This document shows, piece by piece, positions 22,741 to 35,700 of a DNA stretch of 61,941 nucleotides (the first letter of the stretch is position 1; the number at the start of each line of letters is the position of its first letter). Under the pieces are notes generated by a model. The model worked only from the letters and a program-made list of their open reading frames with translations, was not told the origin of the DNA and ran no database searches. The DNA lies in the NCBI GenBank assembly GCA_004335635.1, contig QAXH01001180.1, positions 10,000 to 71,940 on the forward strand, written 5' to 3'. The position numbers and the translations under genes are program-made. The DNA is from Chloromonas sp. AAM2. Taxonomy: Eukaryota; Chlorophyta; Chlorophyceae; Chlamydomonadales; Chlamydomonadaceae.

Positions 22741-25191
22741 TGAAGCACAGTGACTGTCTCTTTATCCGACCAAATTCCATTATGCTATCCACGCGTCGAT
22801 CGATCTTTGCGGCAAAACGGACCGCTCCATGATGCAAGTCTGCGGTTAAGAGAGCCGTCGTCCCCTTACAAACGCAGCCCTGAACACTGATCGGATCTTG
22901 GGCCGGTCGGAAAGAGGGACTGTCACTGTAGCCTTGTCCCACTCAAGGGCAATCCCGCTCAGGCTGGGTTGATAATGGTCGCCCCTGTTTTGAGGTCGTG
23001 CCCACATTCTGTTACAGTTCAATCTAATAAGGGTACAGCACACAGGGAAAAAAGGCACAAAAGAATTCGCAACAGCCAAAACCTGGATACCAATTGAGAC
23101 CAACTCGTTCCGACCTACTGTGTTGGTGAGTCATAGTTCCCTTCGCCTGATTGTTGGTTTGGATTCCCTCAACCATTGTGTGTAGCAGGGGTTGGACGGT
23201 TATGAATGGAGCACACCCATGCATAACCATGTAATTCCACACGCCTGATACATGAACTACCGTATCTGCACTGCTCAACACAAATGTTGCTAGGCCAGTT
23301 CTAAAACAAAACACCGAAACCGAGCATGGAAGCAATAAGGATGATTGAGTTGTGGATGTGGCAGAAAACGAAGAAGCCGAACGACGCAGGAAAAAACTCA
23401 AGAACCGTGACCCACATGCGACCAAGCATCTCATGCACCCACGGCAAGTATCAGTGCCCGGGTTCCGTCGCAGTCAGGACTCAAAAGGTGTTGAAGGCCG
23501 CTAGGTTTGAGGCGAGCGTGCAGCAGTTCCCAGCAGGACTATTGAAACTCGAGTGCCCGTTCGTGGTCGTTGAGTTTATTCTGGAACACAGCCAGACACA
23601 GGCAAGCCCACAGGCCTGCTTGCATGTCAACAGTGGGTGAATGTGCGAACAAAGCAACGGCATTCTCTCAAGTGGTGGGCTACGGGTTCCAAAGCTTCAC
23701 TTGTACCCAACCTTCAGACCATCATCAACCTCTAGCAACCCCCAGCTGATCCGTACAAACACACACACGCCCAAGAACGAGCAACAGCGCAGCCTTCCAG
23801 CAGCCCGCAGGCTAGGAATGGCCTCCATACAAGCCTTGTGGTCATTGCAGGGTCATCCATTGTGGCCGAATGTCATTGCAACGAATCTGATGGCAAGGAC
23901 AACAAAATGACGAGCAACCGGCACTGTCTGCAACCACGCACACAATCTACTTCAAATGCGCCACTCCAGACCAAGCGCTTATGGCTTGCAAAGTCTTCCT
24001 CCTCAAGGCCGTAGATGTGTGGTCACTTGATGCGGAAACCAAGGCCACCCAGCTCGTGCAAGGCCTTGACCCAGGCCTTGCACCCAAGAAACTGTGAATT
24101 AACCAATTGCAATGCCCTGCCCAAACGACCAGTTTCAAGCAGTCTTTGGCACTAGCATCACAGAGTTTCCATCAAATTCAGAACACCCTTTAGCAACTTA
24201 GCCTGTAACAGGCTGGCTTCACGACTGACTGCATCCAACATTGTATGTCCTTTGTCCCACGCCGCTTCTTGGTTTGAAAGCTACACCAGCAACAGCTGTA
24301 AAGACACCAAGGAACCTACCTACCGTATATTGTCTCTTGCAGCTGCACGGTTGCTGACGCAACAGCAATCTTCAACACGCAAGCATATGCTGAACCCACA
24401 CGAAAAGGGCAATGTGATCCATCCAATACCGGTGGCCTTCATTCCTCCTAAACTATCCTTACCCCAGGCCCAGTCTGAAAGGTCTCAAAACCAAATACTT
24501 TGATCACGAGTACTGGCCTACTTGGCATGGCCCTTGCCCATGTTGTGAACATGGCACAGCAAACGACCGGCTGGTGCATCAGTTTGCAATCGGCAGCAGT
24601 GTCCTGACAATTGCTCACAGAAGCAATAGGCTATACCCAAAACAGGCCTGTCACTGTTCATCGGCAAATGGAACACAGCTTTTTGGCAGTTTCTGCGTGT
24701 CCTGTCCAGAAACGGTGTACAACTGCCAGTGCCTGTCTTGACACTGGAATGCAGTCAAAGCAGGGTATCCTTCCTGCAGTATGTGCAGCACTGCTCGTCA
24801 GCAATTCTGCAGACACGCTACTTGGCCTGGAAAGACCGGGTCGGCAACAAAGTGCGCTGCGCACACACCTGCACACTGCTGCAGACAGCAGCACTGGCAT
24901 ACACAGTCATTCTCACTGACTGGCATGCGGATTTGCCCAACATCTGCTATGTGCCACAGGCCCGTTGAAGGTTAAGCCAGACTTGCAACTGCAACAGCCT
25001 TGCAAGATCACTGCAACACACTGCAACTGCAGCAGCCCAAGCCTCAGGCATTTCCTGTTGTGCCTGGGCACGCCCGGCTCTAGGACTGCCAAGGCTACAG
25101 GCTGCATGCCTTGTTTGCCTTAGTGGCCGCAAACCCCTGCAGCCATACCCTGCAGCAACTGCACTTGCAAGTGCAGATAGATTTTGCCAGT

Positions 25192-25196
25192 TTACA
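25192..25196 (-). promoter_or_regulatory. Possible TGTAA poly(A) signal, cyclase B
   Basis: TGTAA on the minus strand, about 270 nt past the cyclase B stop codon. TGTAA is the usual poly(A) signal in volvocine green algae. The pentamer occurs by chance often, so this is only a candidate. Confidence 0.3.
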
Positions 25197-25464
25197 AACG
25201 CCCCTGGCATCAGATCATACCATACCAACGTTTGGCAGCACAGCAATAGATGGAGCGAGCTGCCAGTTGTAACGAGTGCCAGTTGGCCGTGGAAGCATGC
25301 AGGGTCACGCATCTGTTGTTCGCCATACAGCATACCACCTGCGCAAACACAGGCCAATCTACCCCTTGTCTGCACTGAAGTAAAGGCCCCATACAAGCAC
25401 AGGAATCCCTGAACTTGCACTAAAGAACGCGCTCTGCAGCAACAGCCAGCCACTCTCTCGCTAC

Positions 25465-26778
25465 CTAAACCATCTCCACGCCGTCCCTCCGCCTGTCAGC
25501 AATGATATTGTTCTGTTGCTGCTGGCGCTGCTGCTGCTGGTGCTGCTGCTGCAGAATGCCTTCTTCCGCTGCCATGATGAAGCTGCTGATGCTGTCGGAA
25601 CGCAGTACAGATGGCGTGCCCGTCAGCCTCGCCCCGGCACCATGAATCGTCGCTGTTGCAGCGTTGCTAGTGGTGTCCGAGCCGGGCGGACGATGTGAGC
25701 CGTTTCCCTGATCCGGGGCCGATGCAGCGGAAGATTCAATGCCTAGTTCGTTGACATCTCCAGGCGGAGTACCCCCGCCCGATGGCCCAGCCCTGTCAGA
25801 GACGTAATCAGGAAACCCAACCCCTCCGCGTGGCGACAGCCTGCTGCCAAGACGCACCAATCCCATCAATTGATTCCGGCTGCGGCTGAGCGCGTCAGAA
25901 ATGGTAGCGCGGTTGCTGGGGACGCTGGAGAGCGTGCTAGTACGCATGTCGGACGGCCGGTCGGCGAAGGAAATGTCCTCGGAACGTCGGTGGCTCTGGC
26001 TACGGGACGCCATCAGAATGTTAACCGCCCATCCTTTGATAGCGTTTCCCCCTCGAGGCGTGCTGGGAACCTGGGGCGTTTCATGCCGACTTCGCCAGGC
26101 CCAGAAGTACCGGCGAGCAATGTTCGGGAGCTCGACAATCGGAGACATGCCAGCCATGCCAAACGCCCTTGTCGTCCGCCCACCCTTACCCTTGGGCGGC
26201 TCAGGGGGGAAGCGGCGCCCTGCATGGTTCTCTAGCAAGAGGGTGACCATAGAGACTTCATCCGGGCTACCTTTGAACATGAACCCACCCAGCCGGTGGA
26301 CCGACACACTAGTGCGGTAGGTCATCATGCCAGAGCCCTGCGACGGAAGGCTGACTAAACCACGCCCGGGTTGCGCTGTTACCGGCACGATCGGTGCACA
26401 GATGCCTTCCTCGTCCGTCCCTTCTTCCTCCCCTTCTGGCACCTGAAGGCGGACATTTTGCTTCTGCTGCCTCTGCCCATCGCCGGCCTTCTTAAGGATG
26501 CCTGCGGACGGTGCCCGGTGAATCCCGGTGGCATCAGCCGGCAAAGAGCTACCTTTGGCATAGTACTGGCGGTTGGTGGGCGATCCAGGAGGCGGAGACC
26601 AGGCGGTGCTTGTGACAGATAGGTTGGAGGACGGGCGGGTGGTGGCGCCCCGGTTGCCTCCCAGGCTGCGGCCATTGGGCTTGCTCCGCAGGCGCAGGTG
26701 TCCGCCCTCGCTTCGGCGGGACGGGCTGGCCGGCCGGCCGGCCGCAGGCGTAGCAGCTGGGGGGCCAGGGAGCTCCAA
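25465..26778 (-). other. Copy B: last exon, C-terminal tail
   Basis: Single exon of 437 codons plus stop, ending GVEMV like copy A. It opens with Pro/Ala/Arg-rich text, then the shared block (TYRTSVSVHRLGGFMFKGSP, LLLENHAGRRFP, PPKGKGGR, VELPNIARRYFWA, AIKGWAVN at about 26030-26325), then a Ser-rich part and a glutamine run near the end (25510-25560, CTG/TGC triplets on the plus strand). Confidence 0.87.
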
Positions 26779-29700
26779 CTGTGCGAGCAACACGATGAGG
26801 GGTGATCAGTAACAATATGGGTGCTGCCTGCCTCAGTATAGCAGCTAGCAGCACAGGTGCCCACAGTGGCAGAGCTTGCAAACTGAGTGAGATGCAGTGT
26901 GGTGCAACAGAAAGCAAAAGCATAACCACATAACGCTTAACCATAACCAACCTCACAGACCAAAGAAGCACCTGGTTTTCCATGATATGCCTTGCTTACA
27001 TTGCCCATACCCTCACTTTTGCACCGCTAATCACCTGTGAGTTGTCTGAGCCGTTGCCGTCGAATGCACCAGGGCTGGTGGCCGCCCGGGGAATGCTGCC
27101 GATGCTCTTGCGCTCACCGGCCGCCTGCTCGACCTCAGGCACGCCAGAAGCATGCAGCGACACCTGCTCACTGTAGTTAGAGTCCACGTGACTGGGGTCA
27201 GGGCCCACGTGAGTCGCACTGGTGGCACGCCTCGCTATCGGGTCATCCCGCCAAGCACCTTCATCACCGCTTGTGTCACGGAGAGCAGCGGCTAGGTCTA
27301 ACGACGTCACGCTTCCATCATCAGTCATGCTCCTGCAGTGCCCCATGGAGCCCGCACAGGATGAAGGGGGGGCGCTGGCGGCCTGTGCTAGCATGACGGG
27401 CGGCTCCGCGAGCGGGTCCAAGAGGAGCAGTCTGCTGCCTGATGCTTCTGTGAGAGCTGATGGCGTGTGGTGGAAGTTAGATGAGGGCTGGGTGGTGCTG
27501 GGTGGTGCTGATGATCCTGCCTCCGCTACTATGCTGTTGCCTGGCACAAGGTGCATTCCCCATGCACCATCGGCGGATGGTCCCGGCCCTGCGTCCACCA
27601 GGCCCGGCACTGTAGCAAGCGGCAGAGCAGCGCTGATCTCATCAGACCGAGACATTTCCATAGTGAGAGAGACGTGGAGAGGTTGAGTGGGGCGGCCTGG
27701 CGTGGGCCCGAGGAAGCGTGAACCCCTGACGGGGTTTGTGCCATTCCACTGTGCGATGATTGCCATGGCCGTTTCCTCCTCGCACACTATCTGTCCCCCG
27801 TGTGCGGCCGCGTCCATGTAGCGCGCTGCCGAGTTGATGCTGGCGCCGTGGTAGTCCGCCCGCCCCATGTGGTCGGGGACGATGGCACGCGGGCAGCCGT
27901 GGCACATACCCATGCGCAACCTGGGATGTGAAACGCGGCAAGCTGAGTATCAGACAGCACAGGCCACATGGTCAAAACAACAAAGGTGCAAAGCAATAAT
28001 CCCCGACAGCATGAATGATTTTACGCAACGAAGCCCGCAGCTTTGCAAACCAGTCATCGGCCACACTTTTTTTTCCATAATGACGTGAGCGTCGGCAATA
28101 CCACCAATCCTTGCCAGCCCTACCTTGGACCTCTGAACACAATGGTGCCCTTGTCATCTATTTCCTCCTTGGCCTTGTCCTGTTTGAGCAGCCACTCAGG
28201 CCAGTCCTGCCACATCAAGGCATCCTGCATGATAAGACACCACCTGGCAGCGTCCTGCGTACAAGCACGAGCAAAGACAGCCATAAACGGGGAGACGTCA
28301 ACCACAGTCTGACAGGCACATGCCATCAACTTCCTTAAGCTACATCATCATCCTTGAGTTACATGCCACCACCGCACCGCTGCTCGAACAAGGACCATCA
28401 CCCACGTGTCTCCAAGCTGTCCCCATTCAACCTCTTGAATCTTTGTTGCTGAGCGAGCAATCAAGGGTCAAACGCAAAGGCACGCAGAGACAAAGAAGGC
28501 AACACAGAACCCTGCCAATCCGATCGAGTAACCAGACGGCTTCGCCCATACCTCTGGCTCAGGGAACGCGACCATGTACTTGAATTCATCCTCTTGCAGG
28601 CGGCACATGTAGCCCCCCTTGACCGCCATCAGTGTATTGATCAGCACGTCCAGCATGATGCGCTGCACTGCACAGCGACGGCCCTTGTCGTGGAGAGGCT
28701 TCCAATCCTTTGCGCCGTCAACCATGGCAAACACCATGGTGATGGGCGGGATACTGCTGGATGCGTCCAGCCCTAGCGCTGTCGCCGCAGCACCTGAAGT
28801 GAAGCACAAGCAAGCACAAGTTGTTGCAGCTGCATGTGCTGCCGGTGCATTCCCAGCCCTTCTGGCAGCCGAGTATAAGCTGCGGCAGTGGTACTCCGTG
28901 CCCTGCCTGTCACTTGCAGCCCTTCTGCCTATCAGTATCTGAGCCACAGTCTGCACCACCACCAAGGCGCCACAGCCGTATGGATAATCTGTGTGTGTCC
29001 GCACCTGGTGCACTGAAGTAGGGCAGATCCACGCAGATCCATTCGTCCTTGAGGGCAAGGTTGGAGCCAAAATAATGAGCACGCTCCACCAGCACTGGGC
29101 TCACAACCTGTGCCATGCACGTGCGACATAGAATCTGATGCACGCAATGATGAACATCACGTAGCAACAGACAGTACATAGGTGGCTTTGAGTACTGCCT
29201 CAGTGTTCAGTTATACACACATACAGTTATGCATGGGCCTCAGCACAAGGACCTGCTAACCAGGGCTTGAGTACTCTCCGTTGGGTTGACTCGTCTGTAT
29301 GTCGAAGTGCTTTCATGTTCCTCACGATTCTATATCATGAACATTCACAGCCACGTGCACACACCATTCGAGTGTGATGCTGCAGCTAACGATGGTACCG
29401 ACGGGCTGAGACCGACATCCCAACCCATTCCCATGCACACACCTGGTATATGTGCAGTCTCTGTGCCTGTGCGTCCACGTTGCCCGCCAAGGGCCCGTCC
29501 ACTGCTGCCACCGCCGCCAAGGCCGCCTGGTCCATTGTCTTGGCGCCCGCCGAGTGGAGTGGCGAGTTGGAAGATTGGGAGGCTGTGTTGAGGTGCTGGG
29601 TGTTGCAGAAGATGTGGTTGAGCGTGCCGCCGCCCTTCGTGGCGCTGGCGTGCACATACTGGCCCCTGTGAGCAAGATAGCATGGCACAAGCACATCGTT

Positions 29701-32700
29701 TGAATTCACTATGAGTATGATAATGAAATTCATGCAATAAGCAGCAGTGTGATGGTCAGCAAGCAGGTGCGGGAGCAAACATGTGCTGTCAAGATGCCCA
29801 GACGGCAACAACCAAAACACAATAACATACAGAACTTTGACCACAGGCTTCCAACTGGACGTGTTTGTCCTCTGTTTTGCATTCACATGTCGAGCACCAA
29901 CACCAATCAAAACACTGCAGTGCACTCGAGCTACAGACGTGCAAACTAGCCATGTTTGCCCTCTGTTTCCTACTCACATGTCCAGCACCAGGGCGATGTC
30001 TGCTTCGTCCTGCTTCCGCTTGCCCCTGCCGCATATGTACGACAGGAGGGTGGGTTTGCTTAGGTTCATCTTGGACACAGCAAGGCCGTTGTGGTCAACA
30101 GCACCCAGCTCCACCAGTCGCTCCTTGACCTCCCGGAAGGTGGCCTGATCCATCAACACCTGACCGCCTGCCGCGGCGTCAGAGACCACTGCAGGCACAA
30201 CACGACGACACGACTAGTCAGGCTAAACCAGGCGGCTTTGCATTGATAGGTTCAAGTGTGCCACAACGATGACAGGACTGCTTAGCCTCAAGCAATGGCT
30301 GCTGTGCTCTCAGCTTCCAGCGATAGCCCAGTACCAGGTCACGGAGTCTTTTGCAGGATTGAATGGTGTGAGTGCGCCGCTCTCGCCTCCAACACCAAGC
30401 TGGTTGAATCACATGCCCCAGCATCTTCGATCTAATCTGTGCCCTGTGTACCCTGTCGATAGCCTGAAACCTTGCAGTTTGTCTACAAGGGTCCCTCTTA
30501 CCCTTGGATCTCTCCATGATGGATGACGACCGCAGCGACGTGCCCTTCTCTAGCTTGCCCGTGGCAACGCCCATGCGCACACGCAGACCGTTGAACACAG
30601 TGGCGCGGACGCCAGACCGCTGCGGACCGCTGCTGTTGAGGCGAATGCCCGTGATCTCAGTGCCGGCGCTGGGTGTGGGGGCCTGGGAGCCGCCTATGGG
30701 GGTCTGTGAGGCGCTGAAGGGCCCCTGGGTACTCAGTGAGCTACATGCGCCCTGGACGCTCATTGGGTCGGTGCCCTGACGCTCGGGGTCTACGCTTTGC
30801 GGCTGGGGGGCTGAGGCGACTGCAAGCAGGGGAGCGCCATCACCAGTGAGGCTCATCACGTGCTGATGCCTCAGGGCACAAAAGTGAGAAAATAGCTTTG
30901 GGCATAGCATGCAGCTTGCACTGCAAATGGTGTGAATTGAGGGATCGCACAGAGCAAGCTGATTGCACGCAATTCACGCTAAATTCCCGTCCATGAACGT
31001 GATCAAAGTACACCTGAAGCATAAGCAGCAAAAGCACAGGCCCGAGAGACGCCTGGTGTGCCATGTACAAATGACAGTAGCCAACTAGCACCTGGGCCAT
31101 GCTTACCAGGTTGGTCCTCTGGTATGGCCCCATGAGGGCTCTTCATGATTGGGCGGAAACTGCCACCGAACTTGAAGTTCCTGCTACCGCCTGACACGGC
31201 CGCGTCGTCAGTCAGCAAGCTGCTGTCCTGGCTGCGCTTGTCAAAGCTGCCCAGCCCGTCGACGCTGTTCTTGTCAACCTTGTATGGCATCAGGATGCGG
31301 CCCACGCCCGCCAGAGCCTGTGTGAGCATGCTTCCCTTGCGTGGCCGCTCCGCCCCGCCCTCCGGGTTGAGCAGCTTCTCCGGCCATTCGACCCGCTGAA
31401 GCAGCAGCTGAGCCTGTATGCAAAGCAGCGTGCACAGCAACCAACGGTTGTGCACAGTTTGTTGGTGCACGACTTGTTCGTTCCAGACAGCACAGAGCCC
31501 AGTCAGGTGGATAGAAGCAGAACCCGGCACTGACCACTGAAGGTGGACTTTGTGATTGCGCTTGGCCCTCGAGGCATCTTTCAGGATGCAACAGCACGCA
31601 AACGGTTCCACTGCTTTGGTCAGCAACGAGTATGCAGGTGTGATGCTGCTGCTGTAGGGACGTGCGCCCTTACCTGGAGACAAAAGGCCACCGCGTCAAA
31701 GGGATCATAGAAGGCAACGATGAAACTGCAAAGGCGTAAGAAACAAACACTTAACTATGGTTCTGCAAACTGCTGCCGAGTCAACTGTGCAAAGCATTGA
31801 CATAATTCAAACACAACAGGTCAGTTAGCAGCACCCTTCCTCTGGCAAGGCTGCGATCGTAGGCATACCACTGGCAAGCCCCAACTCTTGTGGCTAGTAC
31901 TGTTGCGCTTACCTGTCGCCCTCCTGCTCCATGGTGTAGCCAAAGAACTGCCACCGCGCCTTGTCAATGCAATCTGCAGCACATGTAAAGCAGTGCGCAT
32001 ACGTCATTTTCACTCTCATGCACTCCGCATTGAAGTGCTTGCCAGCTAAATGCACTCCTTCCTGCGAACTGCAACACTGCATGCCACACTCTTGGCAATT
32101 CTATCAAGATATTCGATCACGCGATTCCTTGTTCAAGCGTTCAAGCATGTTCAAACGTTGGCCTGCCAGCCGCCCTACTGCAGCCCTGCCCCAATCCCTT
32201 TCTCACAGTTGTGTATGCGTAAGCCCTTGCCCATCAGCTCGGGCTCGCGCTTCATAAGGTCTGCACCAGCAACACAGATGCCAACAAGCATGACTAATCG
32301 TGTGGCAGGCAAGAGGCTATGCCTTGGCGCACTTCAACTTGTGGTGCAACCATGCCAGCCACATGGAAGGCACACTGTTGGCTGACAGGACCTGGTGATC
32401 GCCTCACAGGGTCATGCATCTGCATCAGGCCAGAGCAGTTGCACGTACCACCGATGCATGACCTATGCATGAATCACCTGAGTATCCTTCGATGTCGGTT
32501 GTCACCACTGTGATGACTCCATCCTTGGGCTCGCCCTGCACCAAAACACGCATCACAAACACATCATACTTGCTGTCGTCAACCTTGATACATCACCCTG
32601 ATGATGATCCATCTGGTGGTATAGATATGTGTGCAAGTGAATGCTCGCATGAAGATATTTGGCGCCATGCAACACATTGTCAGTTGCAAATTACCTTTCA

Positions 32701-35700
32701 GAGCCTGCAGGTAGGAAGAAAAGCAGTATCTTTTGGATGAGACAACAACAGCTCCTGGTCAACGAGGGTGTGGCTGCTCTACACCGCCAAGACACAGCCT
32801 CGCCTCTGTTCCACTGTGCCCAGTGCACACCCTACCTCAGCGCCCCATGCAGGTTGCAGTGCAGTTCCCACCATCACCAGGCTTGTGGATCACACGCTTA
32901 ACTATGATTAACCAGCACCATACCTTGAGGCGTTTGCGCATGTTGAAGTACTGCTGCATGAAGGCTGGCTTAGCGCCCTTGCGGTAGCAGATAAGGAAGA
33001 GGAACATCACGATGACCAGGGTGGCGCCCACCACAATGAGCGCCAGGATCCAAGGGCCCTTGACGTACCACGGAGCCGTGACCGGTTCGCAACGGAATCT
33101 GGGGAGTTTGTTTGGTTCGGTGACGTTGATCAACTCATAGCCCTGTGTCATGCAGGTGCAGGCAGGCAACGTGTTCAGATTGACAGGAATCTTTGACACT
33201 TATGGCAAATCCGCCTCGTTTGAAATGTTCCAAACTCTTACAGCCATTCCTCAGACAAAATGATACAGTTGCAGGCAGGCCCCAGTGGCCTGCTGTCTGA
33301 GATGTTCTACTCGTGAGAGGCCAGCAATACTGCCCTGCAGGAAACAGGATCCTCTGGCGTTGCGGGGAAGAGAACAGTAGGCAGTGCGCTCGGCACGGAC
33401 GCGAGCAGTGAGTACAGCTTTTCCATGATGTGCTCGTTGACGTTCAAAGATTTGTGATCTTCCAGAGTCTCCAAGATTTGAAGGCGCCAGCCTCGAGCCC
33501 CTTCCCGAGGTATGTTGTGCACAGATCGCCACGTCTAGGGACATGAAACAGAGACTTCGTCTGTCACTGCCTTGCATGCTGCTCACCCCATCGCAGCCAC
33601 AGTTGTAGAAGAGGAAGTACGAAGGGTCGATGGACCAGCTCAGGCTGGAGTCCTTATCCTCCGAGGCCGTGACAGAGCGCACCTCCGGGCACCTGGGGAA
33701 CACACAACAGACAGAGGATGTCCGAGGCAAACAACGTACCTTGCAACTGTGGCTCTGCACCATGATGGCTTACATTGAATTGTTCATCAAATGATGCCCG
33801 ATACTGTGCACACAACGTGACACTGTTCTCAAAGGTCCAGAAGCAAACAACTGATCGCATCAGGATGATGCAAATTTTCCGCGAGTACAGCTTACCCAAC
33901 TAACTTTCAAACCGTCACTGCCAATAGCAGCCGTTTTGCGCACTGCACTGCCTACGACCCACTGCATGATGCCGGGACAAACCGACGCCAAGGGGCAAGC
34001 CCTTACAATGGACACCTGGCCTGGCGTCTTCATGCTAGGACATGTCAAACCTTTCTGAAGCATGCTGCCAGTTGCCTGTCATGACCCTCCTTTGACTGCT
34101 TCTGTACTGTGTTAGCAATGCAGGAGAGTGATGTGAACCAGGAGCTCTCTACTTATCCCAACTCAGGGGCAGAAGACAACCCATGTGATCATGAGGAGCC
34201 AGAATGGGTCCTGTTGCTCACCGCATGTACATGATTTCCCCGGCTTTATTCCTTGGCACAGGGACCTGGTAGGACGAGAACCTCAGGAAGCTTGGTAGCA
34301 GAGTCCTGGGATTGGACGCCAAAGTCCAGTTGACACCTTCATACGCCTCCGCGGAGAAGTTGATCATCAGCAGCCCCGGTCCCGACTGCATCATAGCAAC
34401 AAGCTACAGGATGAAACTCCAATCGCACATCCATGATGGTGTACCATTGAGGGCATGACTACAGTCAAGGCGCTGGTAGCAAAAGTGGAGCATTGTTTGC
34501 CGGTAACTGTGCGTCACGGCAAATGGCTATCTAAAAACAAAACAAGAGTAAGAACACTTTCGCCTGCCTAAGTTGTGACCTTGGCTCAAACGCAACAAAA
34601 AATGGAATCCACTTGCTGCCTTGCCCACCTACCAAGGGGTTGATGCCACAGCAGGACAGCAAGTTTCGATTCAAGTTGACGATGACGCCCGGTTCAGCAA
34701 ACGGTTTGAAGCTTTCTGGAATTGTTCCAACAAGCGAATTGTTGGACAAATCCATGGCGACCAGCGTGCCCAAACCAATGTCCGCAGGTGGAATAGTGCC
34801 TGTCAGCAGGTTATCTGCCAGAGTGATGCGCATCAGAGAGCCAAGGGAAGTGAAAAACTTGGCCGGGATGGTTCCTCGCAGGCTGTTGTTGTTGAGGCGC
34901 ACGTAGGACAGGAGGCGTAGGGTGGTGATGTTCTCAGGGATGGTGCCGTCCAGACTGCGAAGGTTACAAAACCAGGTATAAATCGATGTGCAACAAAATG
35001 AGTCATCACACCCCTTCTGCAAGGTGACAACACTAGGTGAATACCCAGGGCAAAGGTTATGGCATCATGCTGCATCCCACATGTATCAATTTGTAGCATC
35101 ACGCGCGCACACGGATGATCGCACTGCGTATACACATCGACACGCCTCTACAGTGAGCCTGCAGTGCCTCATGCCTGAATTTATTCCTGCCTCTGCAAGT
35201 CCTGTGACAGGCTTGATCGCTTACCTGTTCTGGGATAAGTCAATATCCGTGAGCAACGGGGCTTCAGTGATGGTGGTGGGCATGGTGCCATTGAAAAAGT
35301 TCCGCCCCATGCGCGCTATGTGCAGCATGTCGTAGCCTTGAAAGGACGGCAGGGCTCCCGTCAACTGGTTCCTCTGCATGCCGGGACATGGCGTGCACAG
35401 GGCAAGGCATGATGACGCAGCGGCCACAAAGCCCAACCAACTCTCCTAACATGGCATTGCATGACCAGCTGCATAAGTAACACCGTAGATTCATTCAGCG
35501 CATGACTAAATGTGCACATCGACCGAGTCAACTCTGTGAAGAACCAAGTTGCCACGCAGACTGAGCCACAGCTGATCCGAGCGCTCAATGGCGTACTTTT
35601 CTGTGCAAGTTGCCCGTAGTGCAAGCGACAATGTACTCATGGTTCACTGGAAAGGGTATGCATGGTCAGTCTCGAGTAGCTGAAGCTTACCGTGACATCC

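Larger units (their letters stand above)
18875..25464. other. 6.6 kb repeat-rich intergenic region
   Basis: It lies between the start of cyclase A and the stop of cyclase B. I see no gene I can support. It holds an imperfect duplication (about 19515-19640 and 19713-19845), a 27 bp minisatellite (20026-20121), a terminal-inverted-repeat element (21941-22214) and pieces of another local repeat (21575-21670, 22290-22375, 22540-22740). A 149-codon plus-strand open frame at 20634-21083 has ordinary composition but no recognisable domain. The promoter of cyclase A should lie at the left end and the 3' UTR of cyclase B at the right. Confidence 0.55.

Noticed and set aside
24947..25453. 168-codon minus-strand open frame right after the cyclase B stop
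   Set aside because: It lies in the probable 3' UTR of cyclase B, is rich in Cys, Ala and Leu from GC-rich text, and has no motif.
33331..33534. Possible extra exon of copy B (68 in-frame codons, text like RLQILETLEDHKSLN) between exons 33587-33692 and 32924-33142
   Set aside because: The preceding intron would be only 52 nt, the donor (GTATTG) is weak, copy A has no counterpart, and the frame is already correct without it. Transcripts could revive it as a cassette exon.
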